The position numbers and the translations under genes are program-made. Source: Treponema sp. UBA1226 (lineage in GTDB: Bacteria > Spirochaetota > Spirochaetia > Treponematales > Treponemataceae). Taken from it: a stretch of 64,000 nucleotides of DNA. The notes beneath the pieces were generated by a model. The model was not told the origin of the DNA. It saw only the letters and a list, made by a program, of their open reading frames with translations, and searched no databases. Below are positions 7,996-17,747 of this stretch, piece after piece (position 1 is the first letter of the stretch; each line of letters starts with the position of its first letter). Where the stretch lies: assembly GCA_002309195.1 (NCBI GenBank), contig DBWY01000004.1, forward strand, positions 86,211-150,210, given 5' to 3'.

Positions 7996-10900
7996 CTAAT
8001 TAAACCTTCTGATTGCAAGTGAGATGTGCCAGTTCTTCTCATTAGGCGCTCCGTTTTTATGACACCATCCGGAATGATTTTCCAGTAAGTTATACCACAT
8101 AACCTGCTGACCATCAGCACCGTCAGAAGCCGGAAGACTTGCTGTCCAATACCATTGGCCGGAAAGTTCTTCAGCACCAATTGCCGTAAGAGCCGTATTT
8201 ACAGTATTTAGATTTGGATATAGTGCCTCAAACTCTTTAAGAGTCGGCAGATACCATCCGCTTGTATATGAAGCAAGTCTTGTTCGGTAATAATATGGAT
8301 ACAGTTCATATGCCCAGTAGAATGCAGCATAATAATAAGGTGCATCACTTCTGAATCTTGAACCGACATATTCCTTAAAATCTGCATAAGCCGTACTTCC
8401 ATCAACCTTATCAATAAGGGCTGGAACTTTATCATTAAAGCCTTCTGCATAACCACTACACCAATCCAATGCACCATTATTGAACCATAGATTACTATCA
8501 TAATTATTCTTAAGATAGTTAAGTGCAGTATCATTAGAGAATGCATTATATCCAACACCAAGTACGCGGTTACCCAATTCAGAATTTCCGCCAGCGTAGA
8601 AGATTACTGCAATTGCATCAGTTTTTTGAGCTAGAGTTAACTTCCCCCTGTAATTATACGCAATGGCTTTTCCACTATTTAAAACAATATCTCCTACGGC
8701 ATTTGGCGAACTCTTAAACGGCGCTCCAAGTTTTCCTTCTCTATCAATACCCCAGTATGAACTTGATGAACTAAATTTTGCAATCTTTGCTGCTGTCGTA
8801 CTTCCCTTAATAATCAATCTGCTAACTGTATCATTTTGATAAGGGATTACGTCTACAGTCTGTGCTGCCGTATAAGTGCTGTCCAGAATAATGCAGCCCT
8901 TATTTGCAAGCTGAACTCTTCCGGTAATACGGGAATTTCCCTTAAGGATAAGGTTTTCACTCTCGCTTTGCAGATTAATTACAATTGAAGAACTATTGCC
9001 GGCAATCGTAATATTTTCCAGTTGAACCGGAACCCTTACCGTTGAATTAATAATTGTATTTGTTCCGCTGACAATCTGAGCCGTTGAACCGCCATAAGAA
9101 TCCAGATTAAGTGATACGAGCTGATTATTCAAAACATTTGTTTTATCAGTTTCAGTAATATCACCAAGCATAACACTGCCGGAAATATGAATTGTAAAGA
9201 AGCTTGTTGAGTTTGAAAGCTGAATAAGACGCATTGCATGTCCAAAGGTTTTCAGTGCCTGAGCAGTTGTCTTTCCATTATTTGAATCATCACCATTTTC
9301 AGAAACATACAATTCTTCTACTGTGCGGACAAAAACATCAATTTCCTGCGAATAATAAACTCCGTTATATCTACAGCTTACATACAGAACATAACTTCCT
9401 GATCGTAAATTATTTTTAATTGTAACTTTATTTGTTGTAGTCGGTGTATAATAATTCAGTCCGATATCATGTCCGCCATAACAGAGTCTGTAATTAAAAT
9501 CTGTACAATTATGTGTTATATCAACGTTGGTCTCTTCTGTTCCTGCAGTCTGTTTTTTTGTTACTGCAACAGTCAAAAGCTTAGATGTATTGAATGGAAT
9601 ATAAACAGAATCCAGTTCAAAAGAGACTTTTTCATTTATATCTACATCAAATCCACCGCCGTTTTGTGCAAGGCATGCTTCGCCGGTTGCTGAATCATAA
9701 CCGACTCCATAAACATCACCGATAAAGTATCTTCCAGGTGGAACTCCATTATTAGATCCACCGTTATATCCGTAATTCGAAGTAAATGTAATGGCCTTCC
9801 CGGTTGAAGGAGCAATATTGGTCTGAACACCTATTTTACTTCCTGTAAGATTACCGTCAATAATCAGAGTATTAAAATCAAGTCCAATAGTACTTGTAAT
9901 GAATAGATTTGACTGTGTCTGAGTATTTTTTATCTTATTATCATACACTACAGCTTTTCTTATATGACATGTTCCTGCTTGAGTTATTTCAAGCGCATGC
10001 TTTTCTGAGTGTAATGTATTGCCTGTAATAGTTACAATTCCATCATCAGAGCCTAAATAAAGAGTTCCAGCCACTACATCTATAATATTTGAATAAGTCC
10101 ATATTTCATCAGAGTCATATTTAAAATCACTTATTTTACCGGACAGGTACTCTAAAATACCAGCTTGCAATCGCACTTTTCCTTGAGATATGTTTAAATT
10201 ATTAATTGTTAGTTTTGAACCGTCTTGTTTTTTGTCTATTGTAATATGTCGCGAAGGGATATCGTAAAGTGTATGTCCATTACCTTCTATGTAGAAATGC
10301 TGTATATTTCCATTATGTGGAAATTCTACAAGAATGTCTGACGTGTTATCAGCATCTGCAGGAATATCGCTCTGTAAAATTATTTTATATGTTCCATCAT
10401 TACCTTCTGTCTGTGCAACAGCTTCTATAACATCAACACATTGCATCAACGTCCTGCAAGGATGCTCAGAAGAACCATCATTATTATCTTTACCTGCTGC
10501 ATTTACATAATAATTTCTGCTTCGTCTTACCGTAAATGCATTTGCTTTAACTGCACAATTTTGAGAATATTCACTATCGACGCAACCTGTGTGCACTGCA
10601 TAAGATTTTACATAATACTTTCCTCGTTCAAGCGGGATTTTAACCGGAGCTTTTTTTGTTCCGCTTACAACAAGATTATCATTATTATCATAAACTTCAT
10701 ATATGATTGATGGGGAAGATGCCATTGTACTCTCAACCGTCTGCCCGTCCGAAGTATTATGAAAGCATTTTTTGTCGTGACTTATTACAAGCTCGTATTT
10801 TCCTGTTTTATCATCGGTGCAGTAGTCGGTTCCACTTGAAGTAACTTCTACATTAGGCGGAGTTAATTTTTCTGAAGTAGTGGAAACTGTTGCATCAGAA

Positions 10901-11796
10901 TAAAAGCCATATAAATCTTTAAGTGTAATTGTATATGTAAAGGTTCTGTTGTTGCCAGCTCCTTCTGGATTTACTCCTGTTACGTAATACAGATTTATAT
11001 AGCCGCTTTCCGGAGTTGCGTATGTAAATTTATCTTCGTCAGAAGCAGAAGAAGTAAAATCCTGTGCCGTAAGATTAAACAGCTGCGAAGTTGTAGTTTT
11101 AAGTTTTAAACTGCTTCCATTGCCGTCTGAATCTGTAATAAAAGGATTCCCTGAAAAATTCAGAACATAATGTTCACCGTTAATATACAAATCTTTTGTA
11201 TCTTTCTCGTGAATAGTTCCGGATAATTTTTTTACTCTAAAGCAAACAACAAAATTAGATGCATCTCTTACAACTACAGCATCTTTAACTCGAGGCGGTG
11301 CAGAGTTTACGAACAAAGGAAGATAAAACGAGTCGAATGGTCGTCCTGTTTCATCTGCAACGTTTATTAATATCCTCCCGGACACATTTTTATTGCAACC
11401 TGAAGATTTTTCTATTTCCTCCAGCGTAGCCTGCGGCATAACAATTTTTGCCAGAGAGCTGTTAGAAGGATCCTGTTCCGGGGCAAATTCTACGCGAGCA
11501 TTATCTGCTTCGTTTCCAGGAGCATAAGAAAAATTCAGCTGATAGTTTTTAGGATTTCTTAGATAAAAATAAACTTCTTTATCACTGTTACTTTCGATTA
11601 CATCCATGCCGGAATATTTGCCAATCGATTCCGGCACAGAAAACTCCAGTATCCCGGCCGTATTTGTATAATAGTCGAAATATGCCCTTACCGGCTTATT
11701 AAAATTTTCACATGAGACAAGAGAAAAAATAAAGGCAAGAAGCGCACAAACTGAACAGACAAAAGCCTTGTTTCTTTTACGAGCCTGAATATCCAA
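7996..11796 (-). CDS. Large lipoprotein with beta-helix segments and a C-terminal DUF1566/Lcl-like domain
   Basis: 1266 residues. Start is TTG at 11794-11796, supported by GAGGG six bases upstream. Lipobox LVSC puts the lipid cysteine at about residue 29. An Ig/FN3-like N-terminal half (to about residue 440) is followed by two segments that open like DUF1565 beta-helix proteins (YYVNAAGKDNNDGS near 440, LYVSENGDDSNNGKT near 850). The last ~200 residues match the sulfatase-modifying-factor/Lcl-like fold: GVGYN, a Tyr/Trp-rich stretch, GWYLPTLKEFE and WYWTAS. Probably a surface lipoprotein made with the downstream beta-helix protein (12-bp gap). Two TATAAT-like -10 boxes lie at 11854-11859 and 11864-11869 (minus sense), without a convincing -35. 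Function unknown. Confidence 0.83.
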   Translation of the reverse strand: MDIQARKRNKAFVCSVCALLAFIFSLVSCENFNKPVRAYFDYYTNTAGILEFSVPESIGKYSGMDVIESNSDKEVYFYLRNPKNYQLNFSYAPGNEADNARVEFAPEQDPSNSSLAKIVMPQATLEEIEKSSGCNKNVSGRILINVADETGRPFDSFYLPLFVNSAPPRVKDAVVVRDASNFVVCFRVKKLSGTIHEKDTKDLYINGEHYVLNFSGNPFITDSDGNGSSLKLKTTTSQLFNLTAQDFTSSASDEDKFTYATPESGYINLYYVTGVNPEGAGNNRTFTYTITLKDLYGFYSDATVSTTSEKLTPPNVEVTSSGTDYCTDDKTGKYELVISHDKKCFHNTSDGQTVESTMASSPSIIYEVYDNNDNLVVSGTKKAPVKIPLERGKYYVKSYAVHTGCVDSEYSQNCAVKANAFTVRRSRNYYVNAAGKDNNDGSSEHPCRTLMQCVDVIEAVAQTEGNDGTYKIILQSDIPADADNTSDILVEFPHNGNIQHFYIEGNGHTLYDIPSRHITIDKKQDGSKLTINNLNISQGKVRLQAGILEYLSGKISDFKYDSDEIWTYSNIIDVVAGTLYLGSDDGIVTITGNTLHSEKHALEITQAGTCHIRKAVVYDNKIKNTQTQSNLFITSTIGLDFNTLIIDGNLTGSKIGVQTNIAPSTGKAITFTSNYGYNGGSNNGVPPGRYFIGDVYGVGYDSATGEACLAQNGGGFDVDINEKVSFELDSVYIPFNTSKLLTVAVTKKQTAGTEETNVDITHNCTDFNYRLCYGGHDIGLNYYTPTTTNKVTIKNNLRSGSYVLYVSCRYNGVYYSQEIDVFVRTVEELYVSENGDDSNNGKTTAQALKTFGHAMRLIQLSNSTSFFTIHISGSVMLGDITETDKTNVLNNQLVSLNLDSYGGSTAQIVSGTNTIINSTVRVPVQLENITIAGNSSSIVINLQSESENLILKGNSRITGRVQLANKGCIILDSTYTAAQTVDVIPYQNDTVSRLIIKGSTTAAKIAKFSSSSSYWGIDREGKLGAPFKSSPNAVGDIVLNSGKAIAYNYRGKLTLAQKTDAIAVIFYAGGNSELGNRVLGVGYNAFSNDTALNYLKNNYDSNLWFNNGALDWCSGYAEGFNDKVPALIDKVDGSTAYADFKEYVGSRFRSDAPYYYAAFYWAYELYPYYYRTRLASYTSGWYLPTLKEFEALYPNLNTVNTALTAIGAEELSGQWYWTASLPASDGADGQQVMWYNLLENHSGWCHKNGAPNEKNWHISLAIRRFN

Positions 11797-11917
11797 TTTA
11801 AACCCTCAAAAAACGGAATAAAACAATTAAAAAAAACTTGGCATTAATAAATAATTATACCATATTATAGTACACTTTGACTAGAGAATTTTGAGTTTTT
11901 AGGTTAAAGATCTTGAT

Positions 11918-12700
11918 TTACGCTTTTTTCTTATCGTTTTCGATCAATGTTTTAAGGGCTTCGACTGCAACTTTAATTGCAAGTTCTGTGTCATGAGCCT
12001 GCTTGTTGGAAAGTCCTTTTTTTGCCCTTTCCTGGTTTGCAACGACTAAAAAGCACGAACCTACCCTTACGCGTAAAAACTGGCCTGCAATAAAGAGTGC
12101 CGCACTTTCCATTTCTGATGCAAGACATCCCATTCTTAACCAGGCCTGCCATTTGTTTTCCAGTTCATAGCTTACAGGCATTACTTCTGGCTCGTGCTGG
12201 CCAAAAAAAGAATCCTTACACTGAACAACGCCCACGTGATGCGGCGCGCCAAGTTTATCCGCAGCGCTCTTGAGCGCATTGACGCAGTCAATGTCGGGAA
12301 CTGCGGGGTATTCGATTGGTGCAAACTCACGGCTTGTACCTTCCATTCTTACTGCCCCTGTTGCGATTACGATGTCACCGCCCATTACTTCTTCCTGCAT
12401 GCCGCCGCAGGTTCCGACGCGGATAAACGTGTGCGCGCCGCATTTTGCAAGTTCATCAATTGCAATAGAAGCAGATGGCCCTCCGATTCCGGTAGAAGTT
12501 ACGCTCACTTTTTCGCCGCAGAGAGTTCCTGTATATGTAACATATTCGCGGACATCTGCAACAAGTTTTGCATTTTCAAAGTGTTCAGCAATTTTTGCAC
12601 AGCGTTTAGGATCGCCCGGCATGATAATGTATTTTCCAATGTCATCAGGACCAACTCCCGTATGATACTGTTTTCCAGAACCTTCTGTGTAATCTACCAT
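11918..12700 (-). CDS. udp: Uridine phosphorylase
   Basis: 260 residues from the ATG at 12698-12700, chosen because GGAGG sits seven bases upstream; a longer start at 12742 would overlap nadE. The nucleoside phosphorylase-I fold is shown by MPGDPKR (phosphate-binding region), [11 protein letters not shown], the RVGTCGG loop and [13 protein letters not shown] near the C-terminus, a uridine phosphorylase-type signature. It cleaves uridine to uracil and ribose-1-phosphate in the cytoplasm. Four bases separate it from nadE, so it is the last gene of a pncB-nadE-udp salvage group. A broader purine/uridine specificity cannot be excluded by eye. Confidence 0.85.
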   Translation of the reverse strand: MVDYTEGSGKQYHTGVGPDDIGKYIIMPGDPKRCAKIAEHFENAKLVADVREYVTYTGTLCGEKVSVTSTGIGGPSASIAIDELAKCGAHTFIRVGTCGGMQEEVMGGDIVIATGAVRMEGTSREFAPIEYPAVPDIDCVNALKSAADKLGAPHHVGVVQCKDSFFGQHEPEVMPVSYELENKWQAWLRMGCLASEMESAALFIAGQFLRVRVGSCFLVVANQERAKKGLSNKQAHDTELAIKVAVEALKTLIENDKKKA

Positions 12701-12704
12701 AACT

Positions 12705-13472
12705 CTACCTCCAGTCGTTTGGATCCTTATCTGACGGAACAAAACAAGGAATATTTAAAAGTCTTCTCTTAAATGCAAGTGCATCGAAACGATTTTTTAT
12801 TTTTTCTGCAGTCTGTGCATCAACAGAATCAAGTTTTCCGCGTGCAACATTTTCAAGCTGTGCATATGTAAATCCGAGTTTGTCTTCATCTGTCATTCCG
12901 CACATACCGTCACTCGGAGCCTTGACTACAAGTTCTTCCGGAAGTCCTAACTGGCGGCCAAGCTCAATAACTTCATTTACAAACAAATATGCAAGAGGAG
13001 CAAAATCTCCTGCTCCGTCTCCCCACAGTGTAAAAAATCCTGCAAGACGTTCACTTAAGTTTCCGTTGCATGAAATACGGCAGTTTCCTATAGTTGCTGC
13101 AACAGAATAAAGCGTCGTCATTCTAAGACGTGCCGGTGTATTTGTATTAAATTGTTCTGTAGTTTCATTTACTCCAAGAGAAGTTTTTACGCTGTCAGAA
13201 ATACCCTTATATGCATCTGCAATGTTTACCGTATAATTTTTAATTCCGAGAAAAGAACAGAGTTTTTTTGAGTCATCAATATCTTTTTGAACACCGTTAG
13301 GCATAAGAACACCTATAACGCGTTCTTTTCCAAGGGCTGCGCAGCAGAGTGCTGCAACTGTAGAAGAATCTTTTCCGCCAGAAATTCCTATTACGGCTTT
13401 TGTATTTTCGTCTCCGTTATGAAGAAAATAATCTTTTATCCATTCAACAGCTTCTTCTTTTAAAACACTCAT
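12705..13472 (-). CDS. nadE: NH3-dependent NAD+ synthetase
   Basis: 255 residues with the PP-loop SGGKDS near residue 30, the [20 protein letters not shown] region and the later [15 protein letters not shown] segment, as in the ammonia-using short form of NadE. No glutaminase domain is present. It converts nicotinate adenine dinucleotide to NAD+. The start overlaps the pncB stop by four bases (ATGA), so the two steps of nicotinate salvage are translationally coupled. The intermediate enzyme NadD is not in the window. Confidence 0.93.
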   Translation of the reverse strand: MSVLKEEAVEWIKDYFLHNGDENTKAVIGISGGKDSSTVAALCCAALGKERVIGVLMPNGVQKDIDDSKKLCSFLGIKNYTVNIADAYKGISDSVKTSLGVNETTEQFNTNTPARLRMTTLYSVAATIGNCRISCNGNLSERLAGFFTLWGDGAGDFAPLAYLFVNEVIELGRQLGLPEELVVKAPSDGMCGMTDEDKLGFTYAQLENVARGKLDSVDAQTAEKIKNRFDALAFKRRLLNIPCFVPSDKDPNDWR

Positions 13473-14701
13473 CTGTGATTAATTCTCCACTCGATTGTCT
13501 TTTTAAGATATTCAACATATTCATCGTCTTTACACATTGTCTTTCCCATTGCGTTAGAAAGTTTTGCTACAGAGCGGCCGTTACATTCAGAAACTTTCAT
13601 TACGATGTTAAGAGGCTCTACATCAGTGTCGTTTGCGATGTATGTTCCGATTCCAAAAGCAACTTTGATGCGGTCTTTAAAATGCTCATAAAGTTTAGAA
13701 GCACGTTCAAAATCAAGGCTGTCGCTAAAAAGCAGTGTCTTGTTTTTAGGATTAACACGTTCGTCCTTATACTTATTGTAATAAGATTCGTAATGTTTAA
13801 TCCACTCTTCGCCCCATTCATACGGATCGCCAGAGTCGTGACGCACACCGCTAAAACAGATCGAGAAAGTATAGCCCATATCCATGTGGGTTGTTGTATC
13901 ACCGATTGTGTCAGTTAAGTAAGTTCCGTTTAAAACACCGTACTCTTTTGTCCATGACTCCATTGCAAGCTTGTTTGAATAAGCCGGGTTGTACATCGGA
14001 TTTCCCTGCCCTACACACATGATGTATTCGTGCGCCATCGTGCCGACAGGTTTTACGTTATATTTTTTTGCAAGGAATACGTTTGATGTTCCTACGCAGA
14101 ATGAGTCTTTGTATTTTCCGTTTGCATCACACAGTGTTTTTACTGCAAGATCCTGCGCTTCTGCACTCAGGCGGCGACGAAGTCCAAATTCAGAAAAGCT
14201 TCCGAGATTGTAAGTTCCATCAATGAGCCAGTTTTTCTTCTGTTCAAGCTTTCTTTTATACTGAACAAACAAATCGTCGTAGTTGTATGTCATTCTGAAA
14301 AACACTTCGTTAATGATTGCAAGAATCGGTATTTCATACATCGAAGTATTTAACCACGTTCCGCTTGCCTCAAGAAAAAGTCCTGATGGAGAATCAGAAG
14401 AGATTTCAAAATCTTCATAGCGCGGCTTCCAGAGACGAAGATGGTCGATATAATCTTCGTGGAGCCACTCGATTTTGCTAAGGTAATCAAGTTCTTCTTC
14501 CTTAAAGCGTATTGTACAGTAGTGTTTTATCTGCTCTTTGATTTCCTCAAGCATTTCTGATGTAAATTTTACGTTTTCATTGCGGCATTTAAATGTCCAT
14601 CTTGTTTTATATGAAGGAAACTGATGATAAATGGCCTGGCCCATTGAAAATTTATAAAGGTCAGTCTCTAAAAGGCTTTCGATTACGGGGTGTAATTTCA
14701 T
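13469..14701 (-). CDS. pncB: Nicotinate phosphoribosyltransferase
   Basis: 410 residues from the ATG at 14699-14701, chosen over an ATG four codons upstream because GGAG lies six bases before it and homologues begin with the LLETDLYKFSM motif. Other family marks are KTRWTFKCRN, GTSNVFLAKKY, a FSGVRHDSGDP phosphate/PRPP-binding segment and LLFSDSLDF. It makes nicotinate mononucleotide from nicotinate and PRPP with ATP. First gene of the salvage group; a -10-like TATAAT is present about 40 bp upstream but no good -35, so read-through from the gene ending at 14761 is possible. Confidence 0.93.
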   Translation of the reverse strand: MKLHPVIESLLETDLYKFSMGQAIYHQFPSYKTRWTFKCRNENVKFTSEMLEEIKEQIKHYCTIRFKEEELDYLSKIEWLHEDYIDHLRLWKPRYEDFEISSDSPSGLFLEASGTWLNTSMYEIPILAIINEVFFRMTYNYDDLFVQYKRKLEQKKNWLIDGTYNLGSFSEFGLRRRLSAEAQDLAVKTLCDANGKYKDSFCVGTSNVFLAKKYNVKPVGTMAHEYIMCVGQGNPMYNPAYSNKLAMESWTKEYGVLNGTYLTDTIGDTTTHMDMGYTFSICFSGVRHDSGDPYEWGEEWIKHYESYYNKYKDERVNPKNKTLLFSDSLDFERASKLYEHFKDRIKVAFGIGTYIANDTDVEPLNIVMKVSECNGRSVAKLSNAMGKTMCKDDEYVEYLKKTIEWRINHR

Positions 14702-14760
14702 GACATACTCCATTTTTACGCATTTTTACATAATTATATAAAAAACTGCGTTTTATACTC

Positions 14761-16692
14761 TCAGGCAATATGATAAACCCCTGACTGAATTTTTGCAACA
14801 AGCTCCTCTACCGGCATAGGACGTCCAAAAAGGTAACCCTGCATGTGTTCGCAGCCTATAGATTTAAGGAATTCTCTGGCTTCTTCTGTCTCAACGCCTT
14901 CAGAAAGGGTTTTCATTCCGAGATCTTTTGCAAGTATTACGATATTTTTAAGAAGCGTCTTTGCCTTTTCGTTTGAATCAAAATTAGAAAGGAACTTCAT
15001 ATCGATTTTCATCATGTCAAAGTCATATTCTTTAAGAACATTAAGGCCAGAGTAGCCCGAGCCGAAATCGTCAAGCCAGAGCGAGTGTCCTGAACTTCTT
15101 AATTCACGAAGTGATGTCTGTAATCCCTCGTTATTTTCTGTAAGCGCACTTTCTGTAATTTCTACATGAATGCAGCCCTTATCGATTTTGTGCTCACTTA
15201 CATTCTTCTCTACTTCCTGAGCAAGATCGATGTATTCAAAATCGAGTCGTGAGAAATTAAGTGACACAGGAACAATCCTGTTATGTTTTTCCTTTGCTTC
15301 TGCAAGATCGCGGCAGACCCTTCTTACGACAAACATGTCAAGCTTGTGAATCATGTGATATTCTTCGAGAGTTTCTATAAAGTCTGCAGGAGATAAAAAT
15401 CCATAAGTAGGATCATTCCACCTTGCAAGAGCTTCTGCTCCACAGAGATTTCCACTTACAGCGTCAATTACAGGCTGGTAATAAACCTTTATGTATTCGT
15501 TTTCGATTGCGGCATCAAGATTATTTATTATGTATTGCTTTCTGTAAAAATCTTTTGCCATCGATGAGTCATATTCACAGTAATCACGGTCGTAATGTTT
15601 TTTTATGCTGTAACATGCATAACGCGCATGATCGCATGCAACGACAGGAAGACAGTCACGGCTTTCTGGTCTGTATGCACCCGTCTTTAAAGACATTTTA
15701 ATTTCAAAATCCGGATTGACGATTTCTTTTCTAAGCACATCAAGTTTTTCCTGGATTCCGTCATCATCAGTAAAAATAACAAAGTTGTCATTTGAAAAAT
15801 GTGCAACAATCGAGCCTGAAAATGTTTTTTCTACAAGCTGCGCAAAATTCTTTAAGAAATTATTTCCTTCCCAAAAACCATATTTGTCGTTGTAATATTT
15901 AAAATGTTCAATATCAAGAAAAAGGAAAATCTTTTTTGTAAAATCAATCTTTTTATTTTTTAACAGCTCGATTGTCTGACCGCGAAAGTAAGTCATGTTT
16001 GAAATTCCGGTTACTTCATCGCTTATCGAAAGTTTTAACAAAAGATTATTATTTGCTTCTAGCCGTTCATCTTTATGTGCTTCCTTTATCTTCTGGTGAT
16101 ATGCACTTATTGCAGACATTAAAAGTGCAATCCAGATAATAAAAAGATTTACTTTTGTTGCATAACTTGCAGGAATAACTTTGTGACATATACTTACAAA
16201 AACCAGGAATGCAACTGTAAGAAATGAAATCGTATGAATCGGACGCCAGACGATAAAGCAGAAAACAAAAATCGACATCGTAATGAGCGTAATGAACTGT
16301 TCACCCTTTACATAATCAAGATACGAAATATAAATTCCAAATCCGATTGCAATTACAGAAAAGAGCGTATAAATTATTCCGCCTGCTTTTTTTACCCTCT
16401 TTTTATTTTTAATATAAAGAAGAGCATAAATAAGCATGATAAACCCTGCTGCAAGCAGGACAACATATGATGTAAGGTGTTTAAAAAGCCACTCAGGAGT
16501 TCTGCGGGAACTTCCGGTAAGATGACGAACAACAGCGCTTATTATCATCCATAGTTCAAGCGAAATAATTACACACGAAAGATATATGCTTGAGCGGACA
16601 TTGGAAAGTTCAAAATAATCTTCTACATAAGAAGAATAGTGTTCTATGCCTAAAAACTGTTTTACTCTATCACCGATTTTCATACCTTCCAT
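14761..16692 (-). CDS. Membrane c-di-GMP phosphodiesterase: degenerate GGDEF plus intact EAL
   Basis: 643 residues. About six membrane segments fill residues 30-200, followed by a GGDEF-fold domain (about 225-375) whose signature is SNDNF instead of GGDEF, so cyclase activity is unlikely. The EAL domain (about 395-635) keeps the catalytic set: EAL in GAEALARW, Asn in SLNFSR, Glu in VEITES, DDFGSGYS, Lys in KIDMKFL, EGVET and QGYLFGRP. I infer a c-di-GMP hydrolase. ATG at 16692 or 16683; it overlaps the VanZ-like gene and has no good SD, so coupling is likely. It is the last gene of the gltX-cre-like run. Confidence 0.9.
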   Translation of the reverse strand: MEGMKIGDRVKQFLGIEHYSSYVEDYFELSNVRSSIYLSCVIISLELWMIISAVVRHLTGSSRRTPEWLFKHLTSYVVLLAAGFIMLIYALLYIKNKKRVKKAGGIIYTLFSVIAIGFGIYISYLDYVKGEQFITLITMSIFVFCFIVWRPIHTISFLTVAFLVFVSICHKVIPASYATKVNLFIIWIALLMSAISAYHQKIKEAHKDERLEANNNLLLKLSISDEVTGISNMTYFRGQTIELLKNKKIDFTKKIFLFLDIEHFKYYNDKYGFWEGNNFLKNFAQLVEKTFSGSIVAHFSNDNFVIFTDDDGIQEKLDVLRKEIVNPDFEIKMSLKTGAYRPESRDCLPVVACDHARYACYSIKKHYDRDYCEYDSSMAKDFYRKQYIINNLDAAIENEYIKVYYQPVIDAVSGNLCGAEALARWNDPTYGFLSPADFIETLEEYHMIHKLDMFVVRRVCRDLAEAKEKHNRIVPVSLNFSRLDFEYIDLAQEVEKNVSEHKIDKGCIHVEITESALTENNEGLQTSLRELRSSGHSLWLDDFGSGYSGLNVLKEYDFDMMKIDMKFLSNFDSNEKAKTLLKNIVILAKDLGMKTLSEGVETEEAREFLKSIGCEHMQGYLFGRPMPVEELVAKIQSGVYHIA

Positions 16693-17110
16693 TATCTAGC
16701 CAAAACCGTAAAAAGTAAACGAAAAAAAACGCCCCTGCCACTGCCCCCAGCGTGTCTGCTCCCCAGTCAAAAAACGAGCACGAGCGACCAGGCGTAAAAC
16801 TCTGATGGATTTCATCTATAATTCCGTATACGCTTACGATAACAGAAGGGATCCAGACCCTTTTATAAGTCCTTATATTACAAGCGAATGCAACCCAGAA
16901 TGAGAGCATCGAAAAACAAAAAAAATGTACCACTTTATCAGCATTCCTGAATGTGGGTAAATGCGTAAGGCGCGGTTTACCCGATAAATACCAGCTTATG
17001 CATACGATTATCACAGCCGGAATCCACTTAGCAACTTTTATAATATTCCGCGAAGACAAAAAAACGTGCAATTTACACTTTTTTTTATTAGAATCTATAT
17101 CCAAGTCCAT
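16670..17110 (-). CDS. VanZ-like membrane protein
   Basis: 146 residues, about four membrane segments. The VanZ-family pattern is clear: DKVVHFFCF, then an IIDEIHQSFTPGRSCSFFDWGADTLGAVAG stretch in which DE-HQ, PGR, D and AD-G are the conserved positions. Family members occur in envelope and glycopeptide-resistance settings; biochemical role unknown. The start overlaps the end of the response-regulator gene by 23 bases and the end overlaps the EAL gene, so it is translated as part of one operon. Confidence 0.82.
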   Translation of the reverse strand: MDLDIDSNKKKCKLHVFLSSRNIIKVAKWIPAVIIVCISWYLSGKPRLTHLPTFRNADKVVHFFCFSMLSFWVAFACNIRTYKRVWIPSVIVSVYGIIDEIHQSFTPGRSCSFFDWGADTLGAVAGAFFFVYFLRFWLDNGRYENR

Positions 17111-17747
17111 ATACTGTCTCTATCGAATTTTCGGGGAGTTTTTTCCTTAATCGCTTTATGTGGCAGTCAATCGCCCTGTCATTAAGATATGTATCATCGG
17201 GATACGAAATCTCAATAAGCTTATCGCGCGTTAGGACACTCCCCTTGTTTTTTATAAATGCTTCCAGAATGCGGAATTCTGTTACAGTAAGTTCGATTTT
17301 TTTCCCGTCGACATATGCACTGTAAGAACTAAGATTGAGAGTTATATTGTCTGACGAAATGATTTTATCTTCTTCCTGTGCTGCAGAACTCCGTCTTAAA
17401 AGCACTTTTACCCTTGCGATAAGTTCCCGAACCGAAAAAGGCTTACACAGATAATCATCTGCCCCAAGTTCAAGTCCTAAAACTTTATCAAACTCTTCAT
17501 CGCGGCTGGTCAAAAACATCACGGGAGTTTTTATTCTGAGTTCACGAATTTTTGTAAGAAACGAAATGCCGTCCATTACAGGCATCATGATATCAAGAAT
17601 AAAAATATCCGGTAAAATATTCTGAGAAACCGCATTAAGGGCTTCCTGTCCGTTTGAAAATTCTGTAACTTCAAAGCCCTCCTTTTTAAGGGCAGTCTTT
17701 ACAGACAAACGGACATTTTTTTCATCATCTACAAGTGCAACTGTCAT
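17088..17747 (-). CDS. OmpR/PhoB-family response regulator (CreB-like by context)
   Basis: 219 residues. The receiver domain (1-115) has the acidic pair Asp7-Asp8, phosphoacceptor Asp52 (ILDIMMP) and Lys102 (CKPFS). The C-terminal winged helix (about 128-219) ends in the family signature RLRKKL...YGLGYRF. It is coupled to the CreD-like gene by a 4-base ATGA overlap and lies downstream of a matching sensor kinase, so I infer it is the output of that sensor and probably controls creD. Confidence 0.92.
   Translation of the reverse strand: MTVALVDDEKNVRLSVKTALKKEGFEVTEFSNGQEALNAVSQNILPDIFILDIMMPVMDGISFLTKIRELRIKTPVMFLTSRDEEFDKVLGLELGADDYLCKPFSVRELIARVKVLLRRSSAAQEEDKIISSDNITLNLSSYSAYVDGKKIELTVTEFRILEAFIKNKGSVLTRDKLIEISYPDDTYLNDRAIDCHIKRLRKKLPENSIETVYGLGYRF

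Noticed and set aside
12194..12772. Antisense ORF over udp (192 codons)
   Set aside because: Shadow of the phosphorylase gene on the other strand; Cys/Phe-rich, with no motif.
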